Positions 19,622 to 32,232 of a stretch of DNA of 64,000 bases are shown in pieces. The DNA is taken from assembly GCF_963678635.1 (NCBI RefSeq), contig NC_087063.1, forward strand, positions 53,521,074-53,585,073, read 5' to 3'. A program made the position numbers and the translations under genes. Numbering within the stretch: the stretch's first letter is position 1; each line of letters starts with the position of its first letter. A model generated the notes under the pieces. It was not told the origin of the DNA, did no database searches, and saw nothing but the letters and a program-made list of their open reading frames with translations. The DNA is from Symsagittifera roscoffensis (lineage: Eukaryota; Xenacoelomorpha; Acoela; Convolutidae).

Positions 19622-22213
19622 AAAGACGACGATGAAGATGAAAATGAAGATTTGAATGATGCTAATTTTGATGAGTTCAATGGATATGGAGGCAGTCTGT
19701 TCGGAAATGCACCTTACGAGAAAGACGATGAGGAGGCCGATATGATATATGATTCAATCGACAGGCGACTGGACGAGAGAAGAAAAGAACGAAGAGAGCT
19801 GAATTTTCAAGAAGAAGTTAGGAAAGTGCGAGAGGAAAGACCCAAGATACAGCAGCAGTTTTCAGATTTGAAGCGCAAATTAGCCGAAGTGAGTAGCGAC
19901 GAGTGGTTAAATATACCGGAAGTGGGGGATAGTCGAAATAGGAAGCAGCGCAGTTTGCGTCAAGAGCAAATGACACCTTTGCCGGACTCGGTTTTAGCGC
20001 GTGCTGCCGGTCAAGATGCGACGACATCTTCGGTTGATCCAAAAGCAGGCCTTACAACTCCGGGTACGCTCTCAACATTGGGAACATCAAGCGTCGATTT
20101 GAGGAAAGTGGGCGAGGCAAGAAACACTCTGATTGACATAAAATTGAAGCAGGTTTCAGATTCCGTTACTGGACAGACCACAGTCGATCCGAAGGGATAC
20201 TTGACTGATTTGCAATCTATGTTGCCAGCCTATGGGGGCGATATACAAGACGTGAAGAAAGCGAGGTTGTTGTTGAAATCAGTGCGCGATACCAATCCAG
20301 GTCATGCTCCTGCTTGGATAGCCTCAGCTAGGTTGGAAGAGGTTGTTGGTAAGTTGCAAGTGGCCAGAAACTTAATAATGAAGGGAACCGAGGCCTGTCC
20401 AAAAAGTGAAGACTGTTGGCTAGAAGCAATCAGATTACAGCCTAGAGATACCGGAAAAGTGGTAGTAGCACAAGCTGTGCGGCAATTACCATTGTCCGTT
20501 AAATTGTGGTTGAAAGCAGCAGATCTCGAAGCTGATAATAAGGCGAAGAAAAGGGTATATAGGAAGGCTCTGGAACATATTCCCAATTCAGTGAAGCTGT
20601 GGAAAACTGCGGTAGACTTGGAGGACGAAGACGAGGCCCGAATTATGCTTGGAAGAGCTGTTGAGTGTTGTCCTCAAAGCGTAGATATGTGGTTGGCTCT
20701 CGCAAAATTAGAAGTCTATGAAAATGCTAAGGCAGTTTTGAATAATGCTAGACAAAATATTCCGAATGACAGGCAAATTTGGCTCACAGCTGCGAAGCTG
20801 GAAGACACGGCTGGTAACCGAGAGAATGTAGACAAGATCATCAAGAGATCTATAGAGTCACTGCGAAATCATAGAGTTGACGTTTCAAGGGAAGAGTGGC
20901 TGACTGATGCGGAAAATTGTGAGAAAGCTGGGAATATCTTAACATGTCAGGCTATAATATCGAACGTCATAGGAATGAACGTTGACGAACAAGATCGCGA
21001 AGATGTCTGGCTAAATGATTCAGAGACTATGACCTCAAAGGGTTCCATAGAATGCGCCAGAGCAATATACATGCACGCCCTTCATATTTTCCCCAGTCAC
21101 CAACGAATATGGGAGGAAGCCGCTCATTTCGAGCGCGCGAAAGGATCACGTGAGACCTTGGAATCGTTGTTGCAACAAGCAGTTATACATTGTCCCAAAG
21201 CAGAGGACCTATGGTTAATGGGTGCCAAGACAAAGTGGCTTGCTAATGACGTGAATGCCGCTCGCCAGATTCTAGCACTTGCATTCAAAGCGAACCCGAA
21301 CAGTGAGAAAATTTGGCTAGCTGCGGTGAAACTGGAAAGTGAAAACGGGCATTTCTCAAGAGCGAGAACCTTGCTGAAAAATGCACGAAGTAGCTCGATG
21401 ACAGCTCGAGTACTGATGAAGTCAATAAAATTGGAATGGGCTCTGGGCGAGTTTGACGAAGCGAAGAGGCTAGCTCGAGAAGGTGTGAAGATGTATGAAA
21501 ACTTCGACAAAATGTGGATGATGCTTGGTCAATTAGAGCAGATATCAAACAATACTGAAGAAACTAGAAAACTTTACAACGATGGACTGAAGAAATGTCC
21601 ACATGCAATAACACTTTGGATCCTTTTGTCCAGGTTTGAGGAAAACCTGAAAAATGTCATACGAGCCCGCGCTTTGTTAGAAAAGGCCAGGTTAAAGAAT
21701 CCTCAAAATGCGGATCTATGGTTGGAAGCTATTCGACTCGAAATGAGAAATGGTAATCATGTAATTGGCCATAATCTAATGGCGCGGGCTTTGCAAGAAT
21801 GTCCTACGGCCGGAAAGCTTTGGTCCGAAGCAATTTTTATGGAGGGTCGGCCCCAGCGGAAATCCAAAAGTCTGGACGCTCTGAAGAAATGCGAGCATGA
21901 TCCTCATGTTGTTTTGAGTATTGCTCTTTTGTTCTGGTGTGACAGGAAAATCCAGAAAAGTCGTGACTGGTTCGCTAGGGCTTTAAAGCTGGACAGCGAT
22001 CTGGGTGACAGTTGGGCTTATCTGTACAAATTTGAGAAACAGTATGGAAAGGAAGAGGTGTTAAAGGAAATTGAAGCGCGGTGTGAAAAAGCTGATCCTA
22101 GACACGGCGAGTACTGGTGTAAAGTGTCAAAAGATATTATAAATTGGCGAAAAGACACATGTGAAGTTTTGAAATTAGTAGCCGACAGCTTGCCACCAAT
22201 CGAAAAACTCTGA
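19622..22213 (+). CDS. PRPF6: PRPF6 large 3' exon, copy 2 (probably non-functional duplicate)
   Basis: The frame is open over the same 863 codons as copy 1 (PRP1_N plus HAT repeats). Relative to copy 1 (TTG codon as residue 1) it has K51N, G265R in the conserved QPGDT motif, G355V, K365N and D455N. K365N and D455N are shared with copy 3, and the copy 1 states are those of the animal family (VLNKAR; Asp in the acidic pair). The exon is preceded by its own acceptor, but the only DNA between it and copy 1 is 4 kb of gene-free sequence, so a 5' exon could be supplied only by splicing over copy 1 or by trans-splicing. No start codon precedes the conserved region. An expressed alternative terminal exon is possible; loss of function by missing exon 1 is the simpler reading. 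Confidence 0.85.
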   Translation, partial: KDDDEDENEDLNDANFDEFNGYGGSLFGNAPYEKDDEEADMIYDSIDRRLDERRKERRELNFQEEVRKVREERPKIQQQFSDLKRKLAEVSSDEWLNIPEVGDSRNRKQRSLRQEQMTPLPDSVLARAAGQDATTSSVDPKAGLTTPGTLSTLGTSSVDLRKVGEARNTLIDIKLKQVSDSVTGQTTVDPKGYLTDLQSMLPAYGGDIQDVKKARLLLKSVRDTNPGHAPAWIASARLEEVVGKLQVARNLIMKGTEACPKSEDCWLEAIRLQPRDTGKVVVAQAVRQLPLSVKLWLKAADLEADNKAKKRVYRKALEHIPNSVKLWKTAVDLEDEDEARIMLGRAVECCPQSVDMWLALAKLEVYENAKAVLNNARQNIPNDRQIWLTAAKLEDTAGNRENVDKIIKRSIESLRNHRVDVSREEWLTDAENCEKAGNILTCQAIISNVIGMNVDEQDREDVWLNDSETMTSKGSIECARAIYMHALHIFPSHQRIWEEAAHFERAKGSRETLESLLQQAVIHCPKAEDLWLMGAKTKWLANDVNAARQILALAFKANPNSEKIWLAAVKLESENGHFSRARTLLKNARSSSMTARVLMKSIKLEWALGEFDEAKRLAREGVKMYENFDKMWMMLGQLEQISNNTEETRKLYNDGLKKCPHAITLWILLSRFEENLKNVIRARALLEKARLKNPQNADLWLEAIRLEMRNGNHVIGHNLMARALQECPTAGKLWSEAIFMEGRPQRKSKSLDALKKCEHDPHVVLSIALLFWCDRKIQKSRDWFARALKLDSDLGDSWAYLYKFEKQYGKEEVLKEIEARCEKADPRHGEYWCKVSKDIINWRKDTCEVLKLVADSLPPIEKL

Positions 22214-22592
22214 AGTGATTGAAAGTTGTCAAAAAACTTGAGGACGGTAAGAGGAACTGTTGGAAAAGTCTACAAGAGGCGCGAAGGCGGAATGGACAAT
22301 TCCAATTAGTACAAAGTTGTGCTACGCATTGCGTGAAACTTTTCTGTAGTGTATTTGTCATTTCGATTATCGGAATTAATTAATTATTGTCGCCAGATTT
22401 TTTTCCAGTAGCTGTTCTTGCAGTAGCTAAATGGCCGGTTCACCTTTTTGGCTTAAATTATTTTTACGCTAGCAAGCAGCTAGTGTTTTTTGAGCGAACC
22501 TTCTTTGTTTCTAACCTAACTCGCAAATATAAGTGTTCACTTCTGTGACTTATGATTTCTTTCTAAGGTCAGTTTTTTTCTTCGTAAAAAGG

Positions 22593-22598
22593 AATAAA
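22593..22598 (+). terminator. Candidate polyadenylation signal, copy 2
   Basis: aataaa, conserved position. Confidence 0.35.
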
Positions 22599-23611
22599 GA
22601 GGAAGGCACATTCCTCTATCGAACATCGAAAGTGTAAATATCACGAAAAACGTGATCGACTACTAATTTCAAAAGTGGATTTAATTATCAGATTTCCTAG
22701 CGAAATGAAAAATGTTCTGTACCTTTTGATCCAGTTTTCTAAATTTTATCCTCTAAGTGTCAATCATTAATTGTTCTTAAAATTAAAAGAGCTTTAAGGC
22801 GATCTTTTTTCTCTGAAATTTGAAATTCGAAATTGCTGCTGAGGATGTTAATACAGACTCTTAAGTTGCTCTAGACAGATTTTTTTTGCATACATCTGAA
22901 AGATAATGATTGTTTAACAGTCTTCAGTTTTCGCGTGGCGTAGACAGTCAGTTAGTCTGGTTCAGCTATCATTCCCAATTGAATTGAGGCCAGCAGTTTG
23001 GTCTCCTTACTTCTTAATAAACGAAGTGATTTAGCAATTATTTAGTTGTTTTTTTCTGAGCTCTTTGAGAAATTTTACATTGTTTTGGCCAAGTTTCTCA
23101 TAAGTTATGTGATTTAATTTTCTTTTCGTCGCTTTTGATTTAGTTTTTGTGGGATTAGTTGCCAATTTGTTTTTCAGAGCAACCAAATCACTCACTAGAA
23201 ATTTTTGACAAATTTTAAGACTTTTACCGGTTTCGCTTTTGATTTATTTTCAAGTTCATTTCAGTTCCTTTGTCAGCAGAAAGGCAGCTTCCACTACCGA
23301 ACAGCAAAAGTGTAAAGGGTACGAAAGACGTGATCGATCTCTTGTTTCGGAAGTTGATTACTCTTGCGAAGCAAAGTGTATTAGTACGAACTTTCTTTTT
23401 TTTTCAATTAAGTAGCAAATAAAAGAGCTGGCACTATTAAATCGGTAGGCTGCGGTAGCAGTATAAAATCATCTGCCTTGACAGAATTTTTCCAATTCAA
23501 TGTAGCTTGCAATTCTTTGAAATGCATAATTTATACATAATTTGGCTTTATGCTTTCCAATTTATTACATGCAAAATTGTGTTTTTTTTTGTATTTGGTG
23601 CTACTTTTGCT

Positions 23612-23643
23612 GCTTAAAGATAGCGAATTAGCTATCTTTAAGC
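23612..23643. repeat. Perfect 13-bp hairpin, unit 2
   Basis: Identical to 16999-17030. Confidence 0.7.
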
Positions 23644-23686
23644 ATATGTAGCTGCGTTGTGGGTGCTAATTTTTGCGGATCTTAAG

Positions 23687-23747
23687 CATCCGTGGCTAGT
23701 GAATGGGACTCATTTGCTAGGTAGCAGATTCGAACCCTAGATCGGGC
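23687..23747 (+). other. tRNA-like relic, unit 2
   Basis: Identical to the relic at 17074; B-box at 23727-23737. Confidence 0.45.
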
Positions 23748-25133
23748 CGAATTTTAGCTAATTCGAGGCTTATTTCTCTTTTTTTTCTTATATCATTTGA
23801 TAGAGCTTCTTTTTTATCGTGTTCTCGCGAGTGTTTGCGAAGCGCAGTTTGGCCTCCGTGTGAATAACTTGATTAGCCTAGATGAAAATTAGTTCACATG
23901 ATCTTAAATCTTTGCGATTGTTTCTAATGAAATTGCAATTCTGTTCTTTTCTAATGTTTTTGAGCTCATTGATTCACGATTCACATTTGTTTTTTTTTTA
24001 TAGCCGCTGTTTTATTTGTTTTGAGTTTTTCAAATTCACCCTAGTCAACAGTGTCTTTGCATATTGAAAATCTCATTTTTCGCGTAAGCAAACAAGTCTG
24101 CCTCAAAATTTTTGAAAGGATATCATTCATTTTCATTAGATTTTGTCAGGTTTTTAAGTGTGACGAACGTATTGAAGTGTGGCACGTTTTTGGAATTTCA
24201 CCTATTTGTTGTATACTCTGCTGCACATTGTAATTTTGCAGTTTTTGGTTGATGTTCCAATTCATTTGAAAATGTTTTCTTTTTGGTTTTTAAAACTTTC
24301 ATAAGCAATTACAGTTACACTCGTTTTAATTGTGATTTACAGTAAGCGATGGACTTATTAAATGATGAATGAAACGATATTTTACTTATTTAGGTCATGT
24401 GGCTTTTTGTGTTTTTCAATTAATTGCGGTTTTTCTCAATTTCATTTTTGATTTTGTGTTGAAGAAAGATGTGATAATTTGTTAATTGGTTTTTTCTAAA
24501 AAAAAAACTGGAAATGCTCTAATAACTACAGAAGTCTATCTTATGTCTTAGTGCATTTATAAACGTTTTTAGGTCTTTTTGCTTTTGTTGAGTTCAATTC
24601 AAGCGGAAATAGTGGTATAATTTTGGTTTCGAAAGGGGAATTTTATTTTTAGAATTAGCAGTATGAACAACTTAACTATTTGTTCAGTTTTCTTGGATTG
24701 GGGTAATTTTGAAGAAAAAAAAATTGGAAACCATGATTATTTCGAAGAGCTTTAACCTGAAATAAAAAGTTTTTCCAAAAGTTATAATATAATCAAAATT
24801 TTTCTTGCAACTTTTTGCTGTTTTCTTGTTCTTTGACACTTTTCCAACCCTCTCTGTTGGCCATATTTTTGTTATTTTCAGTTTAATTTGGTTTGTTGAA
24901 CTAAATTGATGTAATTCAGATCACGAAAGAGAAACTCGAGCAAACGCGTGACTTTTTTCGAAGGTGGGTGTCAGTTTTGAGAATTACGAGCGGAAATTAT
25001 TTTTTGTCTATTGATCCATTTTTCTCTGATTGGATTAGTTTCATGAAGTAAGTACCAATCAGAAAAAGGTTTTGGATTTGGAACTCAGATAGCTTAGAGT
25101 TTTGCAGTAAATCACGAGGTACCACATGGTACA

Positions 25134-25619
25134 GTGCTCGGTATGAAAATTTTCAAATTGTATATTAACGAATTTTGGGGAGTAAATTGGGAAATCAGGT
25201 TCAAACTGTTCAATTCGTGGATAAGACATTTTCTCTTTTTGCGGAAAAGAATTTGCATGTTGGGAAGTCAATTTTACAAGAATCCTCATAAACGATTACA
25301 GAAATTATCCGAGAATGAACTTATGATTAATGGAGACATAAATATAATCAGATTTGACAAAAACTCAATCATATTTTAAATATATTTTTTTGAAAAAGAA
25401 GAACTGAAAACTCAAGAATCCGCATGATATCTTGGCATTAGTTTGGACAAAAAGCTGAGCTTTTTAAACGGAATTATTGTGTCTTAGCGAACTGGTGTGC
25501 GAGATAGTTATCTTACGGTATAAAATGCAGTTAACGGCACGTGCTATTGAATTGAACTCCTTAGTTTTGTCCAGTCTTATTTATAGCGGAATGTGTTAAA
25601 GTAGATTACTATAGAAAAT
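25134..25619 (+). pseudogene. Decayed RT fragment (family D), unit 2
   Basis: Same 81-codon frame and YLGISLDKKLSF block as unit 1. Confidence 0.7.
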
Positions 25620-26215
25620 CTTCGACATCGTTTGGATTGTAGCTTTAAGGTTAGTCTCTTCCAAATATTGTTTTTTTTGCCATTTTTTGATCTGATTAGT
25701 TGTTCTGTAACAATTGTTTGCCATTTCTTGCTATTCCTTTTTCTTATCTATTGTATTGTTTTTATTGATGTATTAAATTTGGAGATAGATGCCGTTTTTT
25801 AGTGTTAATTTTTTTTAATCAGTTCAACAACTATTTTTTAATTATCGTGTTGTTGTGGTACAAAAAAGAAAATTCTTATCTGGTTTTATTAGCGACTTGA
25901 ATTTTTCATTTATTTGGTTCAACTAATTTTTTTCAAACACTTTGAAATTTCAAAGTATAGAAATTTTTACACGCTTATTTTTTATATTCGCTTCTTGTTT
26001 TGGCGGTTTCGGCTTCTGTTTGGCTTCTTGTTTTTTATCAGCTCGCCATTCAGGTTTTTCTTCCAAATGAAGGTCTCTTGTAAAGTCCACTCATTGGAAA
26101 TCTTAACTCAGCCCCTCAGTTAAAGAGAACTTGAGATAAATCATGAAGCTGTAAAATAAATGCTTTCTGTTGGCGTGTTAAAGAATATGAACATAGTTTA
26201 CTCTTTTTAAATCAA

Positions 26216-26235
26216 TTTTTTTTGTTGTGCTTTAG
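26216..26235 (+). promoter_or_regulatory. 3' splice acceptor of PRPF6 copy 3
   Basis: Same tract and tgctttag as the other copies. Confidence 0.75.
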
Positions 26236-28827
26236 AAAGACGACGATGAAGATGAAAATGAAGATTTGAATGATGCTAATTTTGTTGAGTTCAATAGATA
26301 TGGAGGCAGTCTGTTCGGAAATGCACCTTACGAGAAAGACGATGAGGAGGCCGATATGATATATGATTCAATCGACAGGCGACTGGACGAGAGAAGAAAA
26401 GAACGAAGAGAGCTGAAGTTTCAAGAAGAAGTTAGGAAAGTGCGAGAGGAAAGACCCAAGATACAGCAGCAGTTTTCAGATTTGAAGCGCAAATTAGCCG
26501 AAGTGAGTAGCGACGAGTGGTTAAATATACCGGAAGTGGGGGATAGTCGAAATAGGAAGCAGCGCAGTTTGCGTCAAGAGCAAATGACACCTTTGCCGGA
26601 CTCGGTTTTAGCGCGTGCTGCCGGTCAAGATGCGACGACATCTTCGGTTGATCCAAAAGCAGGCCTTACAACTCCGGGTACGCTCTCAACATTGGGAACA
26701 TCAAGCGTCGATTTGAGGAAAGTGGGCGAGGCAAGAAACACTCTGATTGACATAAAATTGAAGCAGGTTTCAGATTCCGTTACTGGACAGACCACAGTCG
26801 ATCCGAAGGGATACTTGACTGATTTGCAATCTATGTTGCCAGCCTATGGGGGCGATATACAAGACGTGAAGAAAGCGAGGTTGTTGTTGAAATCAGTGCG
26901 CGATACCAATCCAGGTCATGCTCCTGCTTGGATAGCCTCAGCTAGGTTGGAAGAGGTTGTTGGTAAGTTGCAAGTGGCCAGAAACTTAATAATGAAGGGA
27001 ACCGAGGCCTGTCCAAAAAGTGAAGACTGTTGGCTAGAAGCAATCAGATTACAGCCTGGAGATACCGGAAAAGTGGTAGTAGCACAAGCTGTGCGGCAAT
27101 TACCATTGTCCGTTAAATTGTGGTTGAAAGCAGCAGATCTCGAAGCTGATAATAAGGCGAAGAAAAGGGTATATAGGAAGGCTCTGGAACATATTCCCAA
27201 TTCAGTGAAGCTGTGGAAAACTGCGGTAGACTTGGAGGACGAAGACGAGGCCCGAATTATGCTTGGAAGAGCTGTTGAGTGTTGTCCTCAAAGCGTAGAT
27301 ATGTGGTTGGCTCTCGCAAAATTAGAAGGCTATGAAAATGCTAAGGCAGTTTTGAATAATGCTAGACAAAATATTCCGAATGACAGGCAAATTTGGCTCA
27401 CAGCTGCGAAGCTGGAAGACCCGGCTGGTAACCGAGAGAATGTAGACAAGATCATCAAGAGATCTATAGAGTCACTGCGAAATCATAGAGTTGACGTTTC
27501 AAGGGAAGAGTGGCTGACTGATGCGGAAAATTGTGAGAAAGCTGGGAATATCTTAACATGTCAGGCTATAATATCGAACGTCATAGGAATGAACGTTGAC
27601 GAACAAGATCGCGAAGATGTCTGGCTAAATGATTCAGAGACTATGACCTCAAAGGGTTCCATAGAATGCGCCAGAGCAATATACATGCACGCCCTTCATA
27701 TTTTCCCCAGTCACCAACGAATATGGGAGGAAGCCGCTCATTTCGAGCGCGCGAAAGGATCACGTGAGACCTTGGAATCGTTGTTGCAACAAGCAGTTAT
27801 ACATTGTCCCAAAGCAGAGGACCTATGGTTAATGGGTGCCAAGACAAAGTGGCTTGCTAATGACGTGAATGCCGCTCGCCAGATTCTAGCACTTGCATTC
27901 AAAGCGAACCCGAACAGTGAGAAAATTTGGCTAGCTGCGGTGAAACTGGAAAGTGAAAACGGGCATTTCTCAAGAGCGAGAACCTTGCTGAAAAATGCAC
28001 GAAGTAGCTCGATGACAGCTCGAGTACTGATGAAGTCAATAAAATTGGAATGGGCTCTGGGCGAGTTTGACGAAGCGAAGAGGCTAGCTCGAGAAGGTGT
28101 GAAGATGTATGAAAACTTCGACAAAATGTGGATGATGCTTGGTCAATTAGAGCAGATATCAAACAATACTGAAGAAACTAGAAAACTTTACAACGATGGA
28201 CTGAAGAAATGTCCACATGCAATAACACTTTGGATCCTTTTGTCCAGGTTTGAGGAAAACCTGAAAAATGTCATACGAGCCCGCGCTTTGTTAGAAAAGG
28301 CCAGGTAAAAGAATCCTCAAAATGCGGATCTATGGTTGGAAGCTATTCGACTCGAAATGAGAAATGGTAATCATGTAATTGGCCATAATCTAATGGCGCG
28401 GGCTTTGCAAGAATGTCCTACGGCCGGAAAGCTTTGGTCCGAAGCAATTTTTATGGAGGGTCGGCCCCAGCGGAAATCCAAAAGTCTGGACGCTCTGAAG
28501 AAATGCGAGCATGACCCTCATGTTGTTTTGAGTATTGCTCTTTTGTTCTGGTGTGACAGGAAAATCCAGAAAAGTCGTGACTGGTTCGCTAGGGCTTTAA
28601 AGCTGGACAGCGATCTGGGTGACAGTTGGGCTTATCTGTACAAATTTGAGAAACAGTATGGAAAGGAAGAGGTGTTGAAGGAAATTGAAGCGCGGTGTGA
28701 AAAAGCTGATCCTAGACACGGCGAGTACTGGTGTAAAGTGTCAAAAGATATTATAAATTGGCGAAAAGACACATGTGAAGTTTTGAAATTAGTAGCCGAC
28801 AGCTTGCCACCAATCGAAAAACTCTGA
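26236..28827 (+). pseudogene. PRPF6: PRPF6 large 3' exon, copy 3, with premature stop
   Basis: Colinear with copies 1 and 2, but codon 681 is TAA (28306-28308) where the others have TTA leucine. The reading frame is not shifted: the remaining 172 codons stay open to the normal stop at 28827. Truncation would remove the last four or so HAT repeats. Other changes relative to copy 1 are D7V and G11R in the conserved [10 protein letters not shown] motif, T386P, K365N and D455N. The mutation also turns aggtta into aggtaa, giving ccag|gtaaaag, a good 5' splice donor match. As in copy 2, no 5' exon is present. It is most likely a pseudogene. Confidence 0.9.
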
Positions 28828-29206
28828 AGTGATTGAAAGTTGTCAAAAAACTTGAGGATGGTAAGAGGAACTGTTGGAAAAGTCTACAAGAGGCGCGAAG
28901 GCGGAATGGACAATTCCAATTAGTACAAAGTTGTGCTACGCATTGCGTGAAACTTTTCTGTAGTGTATTTGTCATTTCTATTATCGGAATTAATTAATTA
29001 TTGTCGCCAGATTTTTTTCCAGTAGCTGTTCTTGCAGTAGCTAAATGGCCGGTTCACCTTTTTGGCTTAAATTATTTTTACGCTAGCAAGCAGCTAGTGT
29101 TTTTTGAGCGAACCTTCTTTGTTTCTAACCTAACTCGCAAATATAAGTGTTCACTTCTGTGACTTATGATTTCTTTCTAAGGTCAGTTTTTTTCTTCGTA
29201 AAAAGG

Positions 29207-29212
29207 AATAAA
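29207..29212 (+). terminator. Candidate polyadenylation signal, copy 3
   Basis: aataaa, conserved position. Confidence 0.35.
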
Positions 29213-30225
29213 GAGGAAGGCACATTCCTCTATCGAACATCGAAAGTGTAAATATCACGAAAAACGTGATCGACTACTAATTTCAAAAGTGGATTTAATT
29301 ATCAGATTTCCTAGCGAAATGAAAAATGTTCTGTACCTTTTGATCCAGTTTTCTAAATTTTATCCTCTAAGTGTCAATCATTAATTGTTCTTAAAATTAA
29401 AAGAGCTTTAAGGCGATCTTTTTTCTCTGAAATTTGAAATTCGAAATTGCTGCTGAGGATGTTAATACAGACTCTTAAGTTGCTCTAGACAGATTTTTCT
29501 TGCAACATCTGAAAGATAATGATTGTTTAACAGTCTTCAGTTTTCGCGTGGCGTAGACAGTCAGTTAGTCTGGTTCAGCTATCATTCCCAATTGAATTGA
29601 GGCCAGCAGTTTGGTCTCCTTACTTCTTAATAAACGAAGTGATTTAGCAATTATTTAGTTGTGTTTTTTTCTGAGCTCTTTGAGAAATTTTACATTGTTT
29701 TGGCCAAGTTTCTCATAAGTTATGTGATTTAATTTTCTTTTCGTCGCTTTTGATTTAGTTTTTGTGGGATTAGTTGCCAATTTGTTTTTCAGAGCAACCA
29801 AATCACTCACTAGAAATTTTTGACAAATTTTAAGACTTTTACCGGTTTCGCTTTTGATTTATTTTCAAGTTCATTTCAGTTCCTTTGTCAGCAGAAAGGC
29901 AGCTTCCACTACCGAACAGCAAAAGTGTAAAGGGTACGAAAGACGTGATCGATCTCTTGTTTCGGAAGTTGATTACTCTTGCGAAGCAAAGTGTATTAGT
30001 ACGAACTTTCTTTTTTTTCAATTAAGTAGCAAATAAAAGAGCTGGCACTATTAAATCGGTAGGCTGCGGTAGCAGTATAAAATCATCTGCCTTGACAGAA
30101 TTTTTCCAATTCAATGTAGCTTGCAATTCTTTGAAATGCATAATTTATACATAATTTGGCTTTATGCTTTCCAATTTATTACATGCAAAATTGTGTTTTT
30201 TTTTGTATTTGGTGCTACTTTTGCT

Positions 30226-30257
30226 GCTTAAAGATAGCGAATTAGCTATCTTTAAGC
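30226..30257. repeat. Perfect 13-bp hairpin, unit 3
   Basis: Identical to 16999-17030. Confidence 0.7.
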
Positions 30258-30300
30258 ATATGTAGCTGCGTTGTGGGTGCTAATTTTTGCGGATCTTAAG

Positions 30301-30361
30301 CATCCGTGGCTAGTGAATGGGACTCATTTGCTAGGTAGCAGATTCGAACCCTAGATCGGGC
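30301..30361 (+). other. tRNA-like relic, unit 3
   Basis: Identical to the relic at 17074; B-box at 30341-30351. Confidence 0.45.
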
Positions 30362-31746
30362 CGAATTTTAGCTAATTCGAGGCTTATTTCTCTTTTTTTT
30401 CTTATATCATTTGATAGAGCTTCTTTTTTATCGTGTTCTCGCGAGTGTTTGCGAAGCGCAGTTTGGCCTCCGTGTGAATAACTTGATTAGCCTAGATAAA
30501 AATTAGTTCACATGATCTAAAATCTTTGCGATTGTTTCTAATGAAATTGCAATTCTGTTCTTTTGTAATGTTTTTGAGCTCATTGATTCACGATTCACAT
30601 TTGTTTTTTTTATAGCCGCTGTTTTATTTGTTTTGAGTTTTTCAAATTCACCCTAGTCCACAGTGTCTTTGCATATTGAAAATCTCATTTTTCGCGTAAG
30701 CAAACAAGTCTGCCTCAAAATTTTTGAAAGGATATCATTCATTTTCATTAGATTTTGTCAGGTTTTTAAGTGTGACGAACGTATTGAAGTGTGGCACGTT
30801 TTTGGAATTTCACCTATTTGTTGTATACTCTGCTGCACATTGTATTTTTGCAGTTTTTGGTTGATGTTCCAATTCATTTGAAAATGTTTTCTTTTTGGTT
30901 TTTAAAACTTTCATAAGCAATTACAGTTACACTCGTTTTAATTGTGATTTACAGTAAGCGATGGACTTATTAAGTGATGAATGAAACGATATTTTACTTA
31001 TTTAGGTCATGTGGCTTTTTGTGTTTTTTAATTAATTGCGGTTTTTCTCAATTTCATTTTTGATTTTGTGTTGAAGAAAGATGTGATAATTTGTTAATTG
31101 GTTTTTTCTAAAAAAAAAACTGGAAATGCTCTAATAACTACAGAAGTCTATCTTATGTCTTAGTGCATTTATAAACGTTTTTAGGTCTTTTTGCTTTTGT
31201 TGAGTTCAATTCAAGCGGAAATAGTGGTATAATTTTGGTTTCGAAAGGGGAATTTTATTTTTAGAATTAGCAGTATGAACAACTTAACTATTTGTTCAGT
31301 TTTCTTGGATTGGGGTAATTTTGAAGAAAAAAAAAATTGGAAACCATGATTATTTCGAAGAGCTTTAACCTGAAATAAAAAGTTTTTCCAAAAGTTATAA
31401 TATAATCAAAATTTTTCTTGCAACTTTTTGCTGTTTTCTTGTTCTTTGACACTTTTCCAACCCTCTCTGTTGGCCATATTTTTGTTATTTTCAGTTTAAT
31501 TTGGTTTGTTGAACTAAATTGATGTAATTCAGATCACGAAAGAGAAACTCGAGCAAACGCGTGACTTTTTTCGAAGGTGGGTGTCAGTTTTGAGAATTAC
31601 GAGCGGAAATTATTTTTTGTCTATTGATCCATTTTTCTCTGATTGGATTAGTTTCATGAAGTAAGTACCAATCAGAAAAAGGTTTTGGATTTGGAACTCA
31701 GATAGCTTAGAGTTTTGCAGTAAATCACGAGGTACCACATGGTACA

Positions 31747-32232
31747 GTGCTCGGTATGAAAATTTTCAAATTGTATATTAACGAATTTTGGGGAGTAAAT
31801 TGGGAAATCAGTTTCAAACTGTTCAATTCGTGGATAAGACATTTTCTCTTTTTGCGGAAAAGAATTTGCATGTTGGGAAGTCAATTTTACAAGAATCCTC
31901 ATAAACGATTACAGAAATTATCCGAGAATGAACTTATGATTAATGGAGACATAAATATAATCAGATTTGACAAAAACTCAATCATATTTTAAATATATTT
32001 TTTTGAAAAAGAAGAACTGAAAACTCAAGAATCCGCATGATATCTTAGCATTAGTTTGGACAAAAAGCTGAGCTTTTTAAACGGAATTATTGTGTCTTAG
32101 CGAACTGGTGTGCGAGATAGTTATCTTACGGTATAAAATGCAGTTAACGGCACGTGCTATTGAATTGAACTCCTTAGTTTTGTCCAGTCTTATTTATAGC
32201 GGAATGTGTTAAAGTAGATTACAATAGAAAAT
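31747..32232 (+). pseudogene. Decayed RT fragment (family D), unit 3
   Basis: As in units 1 and 2. Here the fragment continues beyond the unit into a short tandem array. Confidence 0.7.

Larger units (their letters stand above)
22214..25133. other. Downstream DNA of unit 2
   Basis: Same content as in unit 1; no gene. Confidence 0.6.
19005..25619 (+). repeat. Tandem unit 2 (6615 bp) carrying PRPF6 copy 2
   Basis: Near-identical to unit 1 along its whole length, differing by scattered substitutions and homopolymer length. Both junctions read agaaaat|cttcgacatc. Confidence 0.9.
28828..31746. other. Downstream DNA of unit 3
   Basis: Same content as in units 1 and 2 with a few extra substitutions; no gene. 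Confidence 0.6.
25620..32232 (+). repeat. Tandem unit 3 (6613 bp) carrying PRPF6 copy 3
   Basis: Third unit. At its right edge agaaaat continues into gttgatcgtttg rather than cttcgac, so this is the original right flank of the duplicated segment. Confidence 0.9.
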
